Made by a program: the position numbers and the translations under genes. Positions 41,381-50,190 of a DNA stretch of 64,000 nt are shown here, piece after piece. The stretch's first letter is position 1, and each line of letters opens with the position of its first letter. The notes under the pieces are model-generated. The model had not been told where the DNA came from and did not search any database. It saw nothing but the letters and a program-made list of their open reading frames with translations. Location of the stretch: contig CANQGQ010000011.1 in NCBI GenBank assembly GCA_947623305.1, forward strand, positions 1 to 64,000, given 5' to 3'. This DNA comes from an uncultured Alistipes sp. (lineage in GTDB: Bacteria > Bacteroidota > Bacteroidia > Bacteroidales > Rikenellaceae).

Positions 41381-42832
41381 ATGTCGCCTGCAGCCGTCAT
41401 CCTAACCGTATTGGGATATATCGTTCTCCTGTTCACGTTGGCCCGTATCTCGGGCCGGCGAGCAGGAAATGCAGCCTTTTTTACGGGCAACCGACGTACG
41501 CCGTGGTACATGGCCGCATCCGCCATGATCGCCGCAGCCATGTCGGGCGTTACGTTCATCTCCGTCCCCGGGTCGGTCGCGACGGACGCATTCTCCTACA
41601 TGCAGATGGTCATGGGGTTCACGGTAGGGCAGTTCCTCATCGCTTTCGTATTGATTCCGACCTTCTACCGATTGCAGGTCATTTCGCTGTACGAATACCT
41701 CGATACCCGATTCGGAATCGTTTCGCACCGAACCGGCGCCTGGTTTTTCTTCCTGTCGAAGATGTCCGGCACCGCACTCAAGGTCTACATCGTCTGCGCC
41801 GTGATGCAGGGATTGGTTTTCGATTATTACGGCGTGCCGTTCTGGCTCAATGCGACGCTCACGATGACATTCGTTTGGCTCTATACGCAACAGGGCGGCG
41901 TGAAAACGCTGATCTGGACGGATACGCTCAAAACCGTCTGTCTGGTCGGCAGTTTGGTATCGACCATCGTTTGCCTGATGAACGGCATGGATTGGTCGCT
42001 CGCCGAGACGGCCCGACAAGTCGTACAGTCGCCCATGTCGCGCATCTTTTTCTTCGACGATCCAGCATCGGGCACCTATTTCTGGAAGATGTTTTTCGCC
42101 GGCATCGTGCTGCTCGTGGCGATGACCGGCCTCGACCAGGACATGATGCAGCGGAACATGAGTTGTGCCACGCCCCGCGATGCGCAAAAAAACATCTTGC
42201 TCACAGCATTTTGTCAGATTTTCGTCATCCTGTTGTTTCTGATCCTCGGCGTCCTGCTTTACCGTTACATGGATGATATCGGGATGCCTCTGCCGGCCAA
42301 AAGCGATCAAGTCTTTTCGCAGGTAGCCGTCAACGGCGGATTGCCGCTTATCGTTGGTATTCTGTTCGTTATCGGACTTATTTCAAGTACCTATTCATCT
42401 GCCGGTTCCGCGCTTACCGCCTTGACGACCTCTTTCACGGTGGACATCCTCTCGGCTACGAAACAGTCCGACGAACGCCGGTTGACCCGAACCCGACGCA
42501 TCGTGCATATTGCGATGGCCGCTTGCATGGCCCTCGTAATCTTGGCATTCGAATACAGCGTCGACGACAGCGTCATCAATTTGGTGTACAAGGTCGCCGG
42601 ATATACTTACGGGCCGATTCTGGGTTTGTTCGTTTTCGGATTGATAACCCGGCGCCAAATTAGAGACCGTTGGATTCCCCTCGCAGCGATTGCCGCTCCC
42701 GTGTTGAGCGGCCTGCTGCAATACGTCGCCCGCACCCGTTGGAATTACCAAATCGGGTTCGAATTATTGATTTACAATGCCGCATTCACGATGATCGGCA
42801 TGTCGCTTTTAACGAAACGAAATGAAAAATAG
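41381..42832 (+). CDS. Sodium:solute symporter (SSS family)
   Basis: This 483-residue membrane protein has about 12 to 13 hydrophobic helices and the SSS pattern: FFTGNRRTPWYMAASAMIAAAMSGVTFISVPG near the N-terminus (Na+ site 2 region), GLDQDMMQRNMSC and LISSTYSSAGSALTALTTSFTVDIL (conserved serines). Substrate cannot be predicted; some relatives carry sialic acid, sugars or amino acids. Its stop overlaps the start of the golvesin-like gene by 11 bp, so their translation is coupled and a link to cell-wall fragments is conceivable. Confidence 0.88.
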   Translation: MSPAAVILTVLGYIVLLFTLARISGRRAGNAAFFTGNRRTPWYMAASAMIAAAMSGVTFISVPGSVATDAFSYMQMVMGFTVGQFLIAFVLIPTFYRLQVISLYEYLDTRFGIVSHRTGAWFFFLSKMSGTALKVYIVCAVMQGLVFDYYGVPFWLNATLTMTFVWLYTQQGGVKTLIWTDTLKTVCLVGSLVSTIVCLMNGMDWSLAETARQVVQSPMSRIFFFDDPASGTYFWKMFFAGIVLLVAMTGLDQDMMQRNMSCATPRDAQKNILLTAFCQIFVILLFLILGVLLYRYMDDIGMPLPAKSDQVFSQVAVNGGLPLIVGILFVIGLISSTYSSAGSALTALTTSFTVDILSATKQSDERRLTRTRRIVHIAMAACMALVILAFEYSVDDSVINLVYKVAGYTYGPILGLFVFGLITRRQIRDRWIPLAAIAAPVLSGLLQYVARTRWNYQIGFELLIYNAAFTMIGMSLLTKRNEK

Positions 42833-45785
42833 CTTTTTTTGCCTGCTGTTCACTTTTCTGACCTGTTCCGGAGCATCCGCAGCTGCACCCATCGGCTCGT
42901 TGACCCGTCGACAGATCGACGAAACACTCAACCGCATCGTCGCCCGCGAAGTTACGGGCGCAAACGTCCGCATCCAGTCGATCAAAGCATCCCGCGGACG
43001 GGTCCGGATCTACGCCTCGATCGGATTATCCTATTACCCGTTCCGTGAAGAGAACACAAAAGCGCTTTACGATTCGATACGGGCCCTTCTGCCGCGTGAA
43101 TACCGCAAGGCCCGGATCGAACTCTACACCGACCGGCACGAAATTACCGAACTGATTCCGTTGGCCTACCGCACCGTCCTGCCCAAAAGGAAAAAGGATC
43201 GGCCGATCCCCTTCGTCAACCGCGCTGAACGACCGTTGGTAACCCGTTTGTCGGCCGCCACCGTGCCGTCGCAAGGGTTGACCGGCCGTCATATCGCCGT
43301 ATGGCAAAGCCATGGCCGCTATTTCGACCAAGAGAAAAACCGTTGGAAATGGCAGCGTTCGCAGCTTTGGGAGACCTGCGAAGACCTCTATACGCAAAGT
43401 TATGTTCTTCCGTACTTGGTTCCGATGCTCGAAAATGCCGGCGCTTGCGTGCTGCTGCCCCGTGAACGCGATGTGCAGTGCAACGAGGCGATCGCCGACA
43501 ACGACCGGCAAGAACAATATCGGGAGGAGGGGAGTTGGACAAACGGAGGTGCCGGATTCGCCCAACTGCGACAGGTCTATCGCACCGGCGAGAACCCGTT
43601 CCGAGATGGCACGACCCGTCGAACTGCGAGTGTTGCCAGAGGCCCCGAAAGCCGGGCCATCTGGCAGACCGAAATTCCCGAAGCGGGGGAGTATGCCGTT
43701 TCTGTCAGCTACGAACAGACGCCGAACAGCGTCGACGATGCGCATTACACGGTGCACCATGCAGGCGGAACGACCGACTTCGCCGTCAATCAGACCATGG
43801 GCGGTGGAACCTGGATTTACCTCGGTCGATTCCGGTTCGAAGCGGGAGAACAGGAGGTCGTAACGCTGTCCAACCGTTCCCGTCGCGCCGGTCGCACCGT
43901 ATCGGCCGATGCCGTGAAAATCGGCGGGGGATTCGGCAATATCGCCCGTTCGACCGACGCGTCCCTGCGCACAAACGGCCAGGACTATCCGGAAGAGACG
44001 AGCGGTTATCCGCGCTTCTGCGAAGGGGCGCGTTACTGGCTCCAATGGGCCGGATTCGACGAATCGGTCTATGCCCCCAAGCAGCATCTGGATGACTACA
44101 AAGAAGACTACATGTCGCGGGCCCATTGGGTCAACGCACTGATGGGCGGATCGCAACGACTGCCCGATTCGACCGGCCTGCACATTCCGATCGACCTGGC
44201 GCTGGCCTTCCATTCCGATGCCGGTGTCCGCGAAGGCGATGAAACCATCGGCACGCTGGGCATTTTCTATACGAAAGACAACAACGGCCGATTCGTCGGA
44301 GGAGCCGACCGCTACCGTTCGCGCGATCTGGCCGACATCGTTATGACGCAGATCGTCGGCGATATTCGCCGGACGTTCGAACCGGAATGGAACCGCCGCG
44401 GATTGTGGAACCGTTCCTACTACGAAGCCCGTGTCCCATGCGCACCGACCATGTTGCTGGAATTGCTGTCGCATCAGAATTTCGCCGACATGCGTTACGG
44501 GCTCGATCCGCGCTTCCGGTTCACGGTCAGCCGCGCCGCCTACAAGGGGATTTTGCGCTACCTCAGTTCGCAATACGGTACGCCCTACGTCGTACAGCCG
44601 CTGCCGGTCGAAGCGTTCGGCATTGAATTCGTCGACGAAAACAAAGTACAGTTGAGTTGGTCGCCGGTCATCGACACGTTAGAAGCGACGGCCATTCCGA
44701 CCGGTTACATCGTCTACACGCGCAAAGGCAACGGCGGATTCGATAACGGCCGCCGCGTCGACGTTCCGACCTGCACGCTCGAACAGGAGCCCGGAGAAAT
44801 ATACAGTTATCGGGTTACGGCCGTCAATGCGGGCGGTGAAAGTTTCCCGAGCGAAACCCTCGCCGCATGCCGCATGCCGGAAGAACGGGGCCGGATGCTG
44901 ATCGTCAACGGATTCGACCGTGTAAGCGCCCCCTACAGCGACCGTCGCGACAGTGTAGCCGGATTCTACAACCACATCGACGCCGGCGTTCCCGACCGAC
45001 AAGATATTTCCTTCATCGGTGAACAGCGGGTGTTCGACCTTTCGATGGCGGGCAGCGACAACGATTACCGTGCCCTCGGTGCCAGCCGAAACGAATACGA
45101 AACCGATGTCATCGGCGGCAATACGTTCGACTATCCATACCTGCATGGCGAAGCCGCCGTGCAAGCGGGTTATTCGTTCTGTTCAGCCTCGGCAAAAGCC
45201 ATCGAACAAAACCGTGCGGCTCTTTCGGGCTATTCGGCTGTCGACTTGCTATTAGGCGAACAGCGATCGACTGCGGTCGGTCGGGGAACACGCGGCACGG
45301 AATTCCGGACATTTACGCCCGAAATGCAGCGGGCATTGCGCCGGATGTTGGCTGACGGGGGAACCCTTTTCGTCTCGGGCAGTTACGTTGTATCGGATTT
45401 ATGGCACGGGCCAGACACCGATTCTACCGACCGCGCATTCGCCGAAGAAGTGCTGCATGTTACGCTCGACTGCGACCGGGCTGCCCGACAAGGCCGTGTG
45501 CGCGTCATTGCGTCTCCATCCGTCGATTTTTCACGCGGCGAATACCGGTTTCACGTCGATTTGGGCCCCGATCACTATGCCGTCGAATCGCCAGACGCAC
45601 TGCAACCGGCTGACAGACATGCAACCGCCGTCCTGCGTTATGCCGAGAACGGACGGACAGCCGGCGTGGCTTCGACCGGCAACGGACGTGTATTCGTTCT
45701 GGGATTTCCGTTCGAAGCCTTGCAGACCTCGCGCGAACGGGAACGATTGATGCGGGATGTGCTGCATTTTCTGACCAACGACTGA
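42822..45785 (+). CDS. Exported golvesin-like / cell-wall amidase-type multidomain protein
   Basis: The 987-residue protein has a signal peptide (NSFFCLLFTFLTCSGASAAAP). A region around residues 250-370 matches the golvesin/xanthan-lyase C-terminal-like fold (YAVSVSYEQTPNSVDDAHYTV, MGGGTWIYLGRFRFEAGEQ). A hydrolase-like part after it contains AFHSDAG and LLELLSHQNFADM, which resemble the zinc-ligand stretches of N-acetylmuramoyl-L-alanine amidases (HSDA...E). A fibronectin type III-like domain (KVQLSWSPVIDT, YRVTAVNAGGESFPSE) follows near 615-700. It likely acts in the periplasm or at the cell surface, perhaps on peptidoglycan. Its start overlaps the symporter stop by 11 bp. Confidence 0.75.
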   Translation: MKNSFFCLLFTFLTCSGASAAAPIGSLTRRQIDETLNRIVAREVTGANVRIQSIKASRGRVRIYASIGLSYYPFREENTKALYDSIRALLPREYRKARIELYTDRHEITELIPLAYRTVLPKRKKDRPIPFVNRAERPLVTRLSAATVPSQGLTGRHIAVWQSHGRYFDQEKNRWKWQRSQLWETCEDLYTQSYVLPYLVPMLENAGACVLLPRERDVQCNEAIADNDRQEQYREEGSWTNGGAGFAQLRQVYRTGENPFRDGTTRRTASVARGPESRAIWQTEIPEAGEYAVSVSYEQTPNSVDDAHYTVHHAGGTTDFAVNQTMGGGTWIYLGRFRFEAGEQEVVTLSNRSRRAGRTVSADAVKIGGGFGNIARSTDASLRTNGQDYPEETSGYPRFCEGARYWLQWAGFDESVYAPKQHLDDYKEDYMSRAHWVNALMGGSQRLPDSTGLHIPIDLALAFHSDAGVREGDETIGTLGIFYTKDNNGRFVGGADRYRSRDLADIVMTQIVGDIRRTFEPEWNRRGLWNRSYYEARVPCAPTMLLELLSHQNFADMRYGLDPRFRFTVSRAAYKGILRYLSSQYGTPYVVQPLPVEAFGIEFVDENKVQLSWSPVIDTLEATAIPTGYIVYTRKGNGGFDNGRRVDVPTCTLEQEPGEIYSYRVTAVNAGGESFPSETLAACRMPEERGRMLIVNGFDRVSAPYSDRRDSVAGFYNHIDAGVPDRQDISFIGEQRVFDLSMAGSDNDYRALGASRNEYETDVIGGNTFDYPYLHGEAAVQAGYSFCSASAKAIEQNRAALSGYSAVDLLLGEQRSTAVGRGTRGTEFRTFTPEMQRALRRMLADGGTLFVSGSYVVSDLWHGPDTDSTDRAFAEEVLHVTLDCDRAARQGRVRVIASPSVDFSRGEYRFHVDLGPDHYAVESPDALQPADRHATAVLRYAENGRTAGVASTGNGRVFVLGFPFEALQTSRERERLMRDVLHFLTND

Positions 45786-45809
45786 TTTCACAACTAAAAA
45801 CAAACGAAT

Positions 45810-46259
45810 ATGTCTCTCGAACAACAAATTTCGAAAGGTATCATGGAGGCGATGAAAGCCAAGGATACCGTACGGTTGAGTGCCTTGCGCAATGCAAAGA
45901 AGTACATCATCGAAGCCAAAACCGCCGGCCCGGAGGTCGCGGAGCTACCCGATGCCGACGTGCTGAAAATCATCTCGAAATTGGCCAAGCAAGGAACCGA
46001 TTCCGCCGCCATTTTCGCGCAGCAGAATCGAAAAGATTTGGCCGATGAAGAATTGGCACAGGTGGCTGTTTACCAGGAATTTCTGCCGAAACAACTGACC
46101 GCCGAGGAGTTGACGGCCGAGCTGAAAGCCATTATCGCCGAGGTCGGCGCCACGTCGATGAAAGAGATGGGCAAGGTGATGGGCGTCGCCTCGAAGCGGC
46201 TTGCCGGCCGCGCCGACGGGAAAGAGATTTCGGCCAAGGTCAAGGAATTGCTCGCTTAA
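45810..46259 (+). CDS. yqeY: GatB/YqeY domain protein
   Basis: The 149-residue protein is a stand-alone YqeY: LEQQISKGIMEAMKAKDTVRLSALRNAKKYIIEAK, LKIISKLAKQGTDSA and the C-terminal GVASKRLAGRADGKEISAKVKELL. The domain resembles the tail of GatB, where it contacts tRNA. The role of free YqeY is not established. The gene is 24 bp after the golvesin-like gene and 12 bp before a protease gene. Confidence 0.93.
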   Translation: MSLEQQISKGIMEAMKAKDTVRLSALRNAKKYIIEAKTAGPEVAELPDADVLKIISKLAKQGTDSAAIFAQQNRKDLADEELAQVAVYQEFLPKQLTAEELTAELKAIIAEVGATSMKEMGKVMGVASKRLAGRADGKEISAKVKELLA

Positions 46260-46271
46260 AATCCGCCGTCG

Positions 46272-47420
46272 ATGAGACTGTTGCTGTTGTTCCTCTGCAG
46301 CGTGCTTTCGGTGGCGGACGTACATGCCCGCAAGCCTTCGGGGGTGTTCGAAATACCGTGTAACATCGAATCGGATCGCGGGCGCTGTATCGTCGTGGTC
46401 GAAACGGATGCAGGACCGCATCGATTCGCGCTCGACACAGGAACCTCCTATACGACCATCCGTAAAAAATTGTGCGAAAAGTTGCAGCTTACCGAAACCG
46501 GTCGGATCATCGGTAAGGATTTTGAGGGGCATCGAGCCTCGATCGTAACGGCCACGCTTCCGCGACTGCGCATGGGCGAAGCCGAATTCGAAAACCTTAC
46601 GGTGGACGTCTTGCCCGATTCTTCGTATGTCTGGTGTTTGGGCATCGACGGGCTTATCGGCAGCGATCTGTTGCGCAAATTCGTCATCCGATTTACGGAT
46701 TCGGCCTTGCTGTTCGCCCGCGACTATCGGGCATTCGAAGACCTCGACCGAAACGCAGCTGCTCCGATCCACTTTTTCGCCAAATGTCCTTTCCTTGATC
46801 TGACTATCGGCGACGGAACGCACGATCTGGAAATCCGAGCGCTGTTCGACAGCGGTTCTTCGACTTTGGTCAATCTTCGTTATGCCGAATGCCTCCTATC
46901 AATCGACCGGAAGCTGCTCCGCAATGTGCGCCGGACTTCCGGTCGACCCTCGCACGTCGGATGGACTAATCGCACCGCTGAAAGCGAGGCCGTGCGGGGT
47001 ATCGTTCCCGAGCTCCGATTAGCTGGAACGACCTTGAAAGAGATTCCGCTCGAAGAGACCCATGGAGACACCAACAATATCGGGCTTCCACTCCTGCGTT
47101 ATGGGTCGATCGTCATTGATTATCGCAGGAAACGCTTTTGGCTGATTCCGCACCCCGAGGCACCGGAACCGCCCGATACCACCATTCGAAACGTCGGCTT
47201 CGCATTCGATCGGAATCGATTGGTTGTCGGACGAATCTGGGACGAAACATTGGAAGAGGTCATCGCAACGGGCGACCGCATCCTACGCATCGGAAGCTAC
47301 GATGTTTCCGAAATCGACCCTTGTGCGATGATTCGCGGCGAGATTCGCAGCGACCGACCGGAAATAACCGTCGAACGCAAGGACGGAACGATCGTAACCG
47401 TCCCGATTAAAAGATTATAA
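46272..47420 (+). CDS. Exported aspartyl protease with PDZ domain
   Basis: The 382-residue protein has a signal peptide (about 1-19, ending ADVHA). It carries two retropepsin-like lobes in one chain, with catalytic-type motifs ALDTGTSYT (Asp55) and LFDSGSSTLV (Asp193), so it could form an active pepsin-like site without dimerising. The C-terminal 75 residues form a PDZ-like domain (GFAFDRNRLVVGRIWDE, ATGDRILRIGSYDVSEID). Combinations of this type are frequent in Bacteroidetes; substrates are unknown. It lies in a run of closely spaced genes from yqeY to a transporter. Confidence 0.82.
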   Translation: MRLLLLFLCSVLSVADVHARKPSGVFEIPCNIESDRGRCIVVVETDAGPHRFALDTGTSYTTIRKKLCEKLQLTETGRIIGKDFEGHRASIVTATLPRLRMGEAEFENLTVDVLPDSSYVWCLGIDGLIGSDLLRKFVIRFTDSALLFARDYRAFEDLDRNAAAPIHFFAKCPFLDLTIGDGTHDLEIRALFDSGSSTLVNLRYAECLLSIDRKLLRNVRRTSGRPSHVGWTNRTAESEAVRGIVPELRLAGTTLKEIPLEETHGDTNNIGLPLLRYGSIVIDYRRKRFWLIPHPEAPEPPDTTIRNVGFAFDRNRLVVGRIWDETLEEVIATGDRILRIGSYDVSEIDPCAMIRGEIRSDRPEITVERKDGTIVTVPIKRL

Positions 47421-47424
47421 TCGC

Positions 47425-48348
47425 ATGAATCTACTCGAATACCTGCATCGGAATGTCAAAACAGTCGCCATGCCCTCGGCCATGATCGTCGGGGCCTTGT
47501 TGTGTCGTCCCATCACGGCATTGGAACAGGCTTCGCAACAACTGATTACGCCGACTTTGATTTTCTTGATGCTCTTCATCACCTTTTGCCGCGTGAAACC
47601 GAGCCAAATGAAACTGTCGATGCTCCACGGCTGGATGCTGCTTTTTCAAATCGTCGGTTCCATCGGCATCTATCTGTTGTTATTGTCGTTCGATCCGGTG
47701 GTGGCACAAGGCGGCATGATTTGCGTCCTCGCTCCCATCGCTATGGCGGCCGTCGTCATCGGCGGCATGTTGGGAGCCGATGTCGCCACCATGGCGACTT
47801 ACAGCCTGTTATGCAATTTGGTCATCGCACTGTTAGCCCCTGTCATACTGACCTTTACCGGTAACGGAATTTGCACATTCTCCCAGATTCTCGGACGGGT
47901 GGCTCCGTTGCTCATCATGCCTTTCGCCGCAGCGCAAGGCTGCCGCTTCCTGATACCGAAATGTGCCCGTTGGATTGCCGATCACAGCCAGATTTCGTTT
48001 TATCTGTGGTTGCTGTCCTTGACCGTCATCATCGGGCGGACGACCGCCTTCATCATCGACCTGCACGACGCTTCTTTCTCGACGGAAATCGCGTTGGCTT
48101 CGATCGCGTTGGTTATCTGTCTGATTCAGTTCAAAGTAGGGCGGACCCTCGGGCGTATTTACGGGGATCCTGCCGCCGGCGGGCAGTCATTGGGTCAGAA
48201 AAACACGGTTTTGGCTGTTTGGATGGCTCAGTCCTTTCTCAATCCCATTTCGTCCATCGCTCCGACGGCCTACATCGTCTGGCAGAACTTCGTGAATTCC
48301 TATCAGCTGTACAAGCACGATCGGGCACTGACGGAAACAAACAACTAA
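47425..48348 (+). CDS. BASS-family-like membrane transporter
   Basis: The 307-residue protein has about nine hydrophobic segments and resembles the bile acid:sodium symporter superfamily in length and in features such as LIFLMLFITFCRVKPSQMKL, APIAMAAVVIGGMLGADVATMATYSLLCNLV (the discontinuous crossover region) and QKNTVLAVWMAQSFLNPISSIAPTAYIVWQN near the end. The transported organic anion is unknown. It starts 4 bp after the protease gene, so they are co-translated. Confidence 0.75.
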   Translation: MNLLEYLHRNVKTVAMPSAMIVGALLCRPITALEQASQQLITPTLIFLMLFITFCRVKPSQMKLSMLHGWMLLFQIVGSIGIYLLLLSFDPVVAQGGMICVLAPIAMAAVVIGGMLGADVATMATYSLLCNLVIALLAPVILTFTGNGICTFSQILGRVAPLLIMPFAAAQGCRFLIPKCARWIADHSQISFYLWLLSLTVIIGRTTAFIIDLHDASFSTEIALASIALVICLIQFKVGRTLGRIYGDPAAGGQSLGQKNTVLAVWMAQSFLNPISSIAPTAYIVWQNFVNSYQLYKHDRALTETNN

Positions 48349-48385
48349 CAGCCTATCAACTCTCCGAAAGTCAATTTCCAAACGG

Positions 48386-48997
48386 TCAATTCCCCGAAAC
48401 CCAATTAATAAAACCCTGTTTGTTGAATTGGTAATACATTTCGATCCGTTCGGGTGTGTCGTTCTCCAGGAGCAGAAGCAACTCGCGCGCAAATTCAAGC
48501 GTGGCCGAACCATTGGCCGTTACGATACGGCGGTCGCTAACTGCCTGCGCATGGACATACATCGCCGCATTCGTATAATTGCTGCCACCCCGTAATTTCA
48601 GCTGCTCCAAGCCGTTCCCCGTATGCTTGATGTTATTGAGAAAACCATGCTTGGCCAGAAACGAAGCGGCATTGCAAATCGCACCGACAATTTTACCCGT
48701 TTCGATCGCCTTACGCACAATGGGAACGACCCGTTCGGCAATCGCCGTCGACCACCCGAACCCTCCGATCAACACCAATGCGGCATAATCATCGGGCATC
48801 GTATCGAACGAGTAATCGGGTAGGGTGCGGAATCCGCTGCAAGCACGCACGGGCTCCAAGGTCGGGGCAACGATCTTGTTGAGATATTTGGGAACCGGTT
48901 TCAGAGCTTGTTGATCGCAGCTAATGGCCTGCGACAAAAAGACCTCTTCGTGAGCCGCATAGTCGGGCAATAGCAGGTAGATGATTTCGTTATTCAT
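48386..48997 (-). CDS. DJ-1/PfpI-family protein
   Basis: The 203-residue protein has the class-I glutamine-amidotransferase-like fold. The nucleophile-elbow cysteine is in GAICNAASFLA (about residue 105), preceded by AALVLIGGFGWSTAI and with an early glutamate in YAAHEEVFLS as in DJ-1-like proteins. Members act as deglycases, chaperone-like proteins or unknowns. It is convergent with the transporter gene and separate from its neighbour upstream by about 78 bp. Confidence 0.87.
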   Translation of the reverse strand: MNNEIIYLLLPDYAAHEEVFLSQAISCDQQALKPVPKYLNKIVAPTLEPVRACSGFRTLPDYSFDTMPDDYAALVLIGGFGWSTAIAERVVPIVRKAIETGKIVGAICNAASFLAKHGFLNNIKHTGNGLEQLKLRGGSNYTNAAMYVHAQAVSDRRIVTANGSATLEFARELLLLLENDTPERIEMYYQFNKQGFINWVSGN

Positions 48998-49075
48998 GGC
49001 AACTATTTTCTGTCAACAAGTTCGATATTTTCGCGAATCAAGTTCCAGCAAACCTCGCTGATTCTACGAGACCGC

Positions 49076-49441
49076 CTATTTCCGGAAAATGAAGTAAACG
49101 GCCAGCACCAAACAAAAAAATCCGGCCAGATGGTTCCATCGAAGGGCATCGGAACGCATAAAGGCCAATGTGAACAAGGTAAATACGGTGAGCGACACCA
49201 CTTCCTGAATCACCTTCAACTCCCATAGGGAAAAAGGGCCTCCGAACTGACTGCTGCCGATCCGATTGGCGGGAATCATGAAACTGTATTCGAACAAAGC
49301 GATGCACCAACTCAACAAAACGATGGCCAGCAGACCGAAATGTTCCAGTTTCGATTTGAAAACGATATGCCCGTACCAGGCAAGCGTCATGAACGTATTC
49401 GAAACGATAAGCAATCCGACGGTCGTTAATCCTTTCCACAT
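49076..49441 (-). CDS. DMT-type small membrane protein (DUF486)
   Basis: I choose the ATG at 49441 (MWKGLTTVGLLIVSNTFMTLAWYGHI) because a TATTTTTG -7 box (49475-49468, minus strand) lies inside the longer frame that begins at 49480, so the mRNA should start near 49461. The resulting protein of 121 residues has four hydrophobic helices and DUF486 family features, including FMTLAWYGHI and the SYMIPANRIG-like FSFMIPANRIG region with FSLWELKVIQEVVSL. DUF486 proteins belong to the drug/metabolite transporter superfamily; the substrate is unknown. Confidence 0.82.
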   Translation of the reverse strand: MWKGLTTVGLLIVSNTFMTLAWYGHIVFKSKLEHFGLLAIVLLSWCIALFEYSFMIPANRIGSSQFGGPFSLWELKVIQEVVSLTVFTLFTLAFMRSDALRWNHLAGFFCLVLAVYFIFRK

Positions 49442-49467
49442 AGATAGAGAGACGTTTTTAATGACCG

Positions 49468-49475
49468 CAAAAATA
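49468..49475 (-). promoter_or_regulatory. -7 box of the DUF486 gene
   Basis: Read on the minus strand, TATTTTTG fits TAnnTTTG; it decides between two in-frame starts of the downstream gene in favour of 49441. The -33 region is only partly matched. Confidence 0.4.
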
Positions 49476-49520
49476 GCCATTTTTTCGGAAAGATCGCCCC
49501 GTTCGTCTTAAAAACAGGGC

Positions 49521-50183
49521 TTATCGGAACAGCGACGCGACATCGGCGGCGAGCTCCCGATAGTCGGAAATGATGACGGACGGCCCTTGTAATTTCTCCA
49601 GTTCGGCACGATCGAGTGTCGTCGCTATGGCAACGATCCGGCCGATCCTTGCCCGGCGCGCCGATTCGATCCCGGCCTCGGCATCCTCGAAAACGACGCA
49701 TTCGGAAGGCTCCACGTCCAATGCCTTTGCAGCCGTCAGATAGATTTCTGGATCGGGTTTGCAACGCGTAACTTGATCGCCGCTGACCGTAGCGTCGAAA
49801 AACTTCCCGATCGCGCATTTTTCCAAAACGAATTCGATATTGGCCCGGCAACCCGATGAACCGACGGCACAACGGATACCCATCTGCCGCAATCGTCCGA
49901 GCAAATCGACGAGGCCCGCGATCGGAACGATCTTCGGGGCATAAATCGCTCGGTAAATCGCCTCCTTCTCATCGGCAAGCGCCTGCAACCCCTTTTCACG
50001 GATCAACGATTCCGGCAAAATACGACGCATAATATCGTCGTTGCCCATGCCGAAAACGCCTTGCATCTTTTTCCGCCAATCCTCCACGCCATAACGGGTG
50101 CAAAACCGTTCGAATGCCTCGACATGCACCGCGGAATTGTCCACCAAGGTACCGTCCATATCGAAAATAGCCGCACGTATCAT
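49521..50183 (-). CDS. HAD-family phosphatase, beta-phosphoglucomutase-like
   Basis: The product of about 220 residues begins with HAD motif I, AAIFDMDGTLVDNSAVH (nucleophile Asp and Asp+2), has motif II in AVGSSGCRAN, the lysine in TRCKPDPEIYLTAAKAL and motif III in VVFEDAEAGIESARRA. A helical cap between motifs I and II is of the beta-phosphoglucomutase type. Substrate could be a sugar phosphate. ATG at 50183 is used; an alternative GTG lies two codons earlier. It starts 8 bp after the DUF5686 gene stop and is co-transcribed with it. Confidence 0.9.
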   Translation of the reverse strand: MIRAAIFDMDGTLVDNSAVHVEAFERFCTRYGVEDWRKKMQGVFGMGNDDIMRRILPESLIREKGLQALADEKEAIYRAIYAPKIVPIAGLVDLLGRLRQMGIRCAVGSSGCRANIEFVLEKCAIGKFFDATVSGDQVTRCKPDPEIYLTAAKALDVEPSECVVFEDAEAGIESARRARIGRIVAIATTLDRAELEKLQGPSVIISDYRELAADVASLFR

Positions 50184-50190
50184 AATCACA

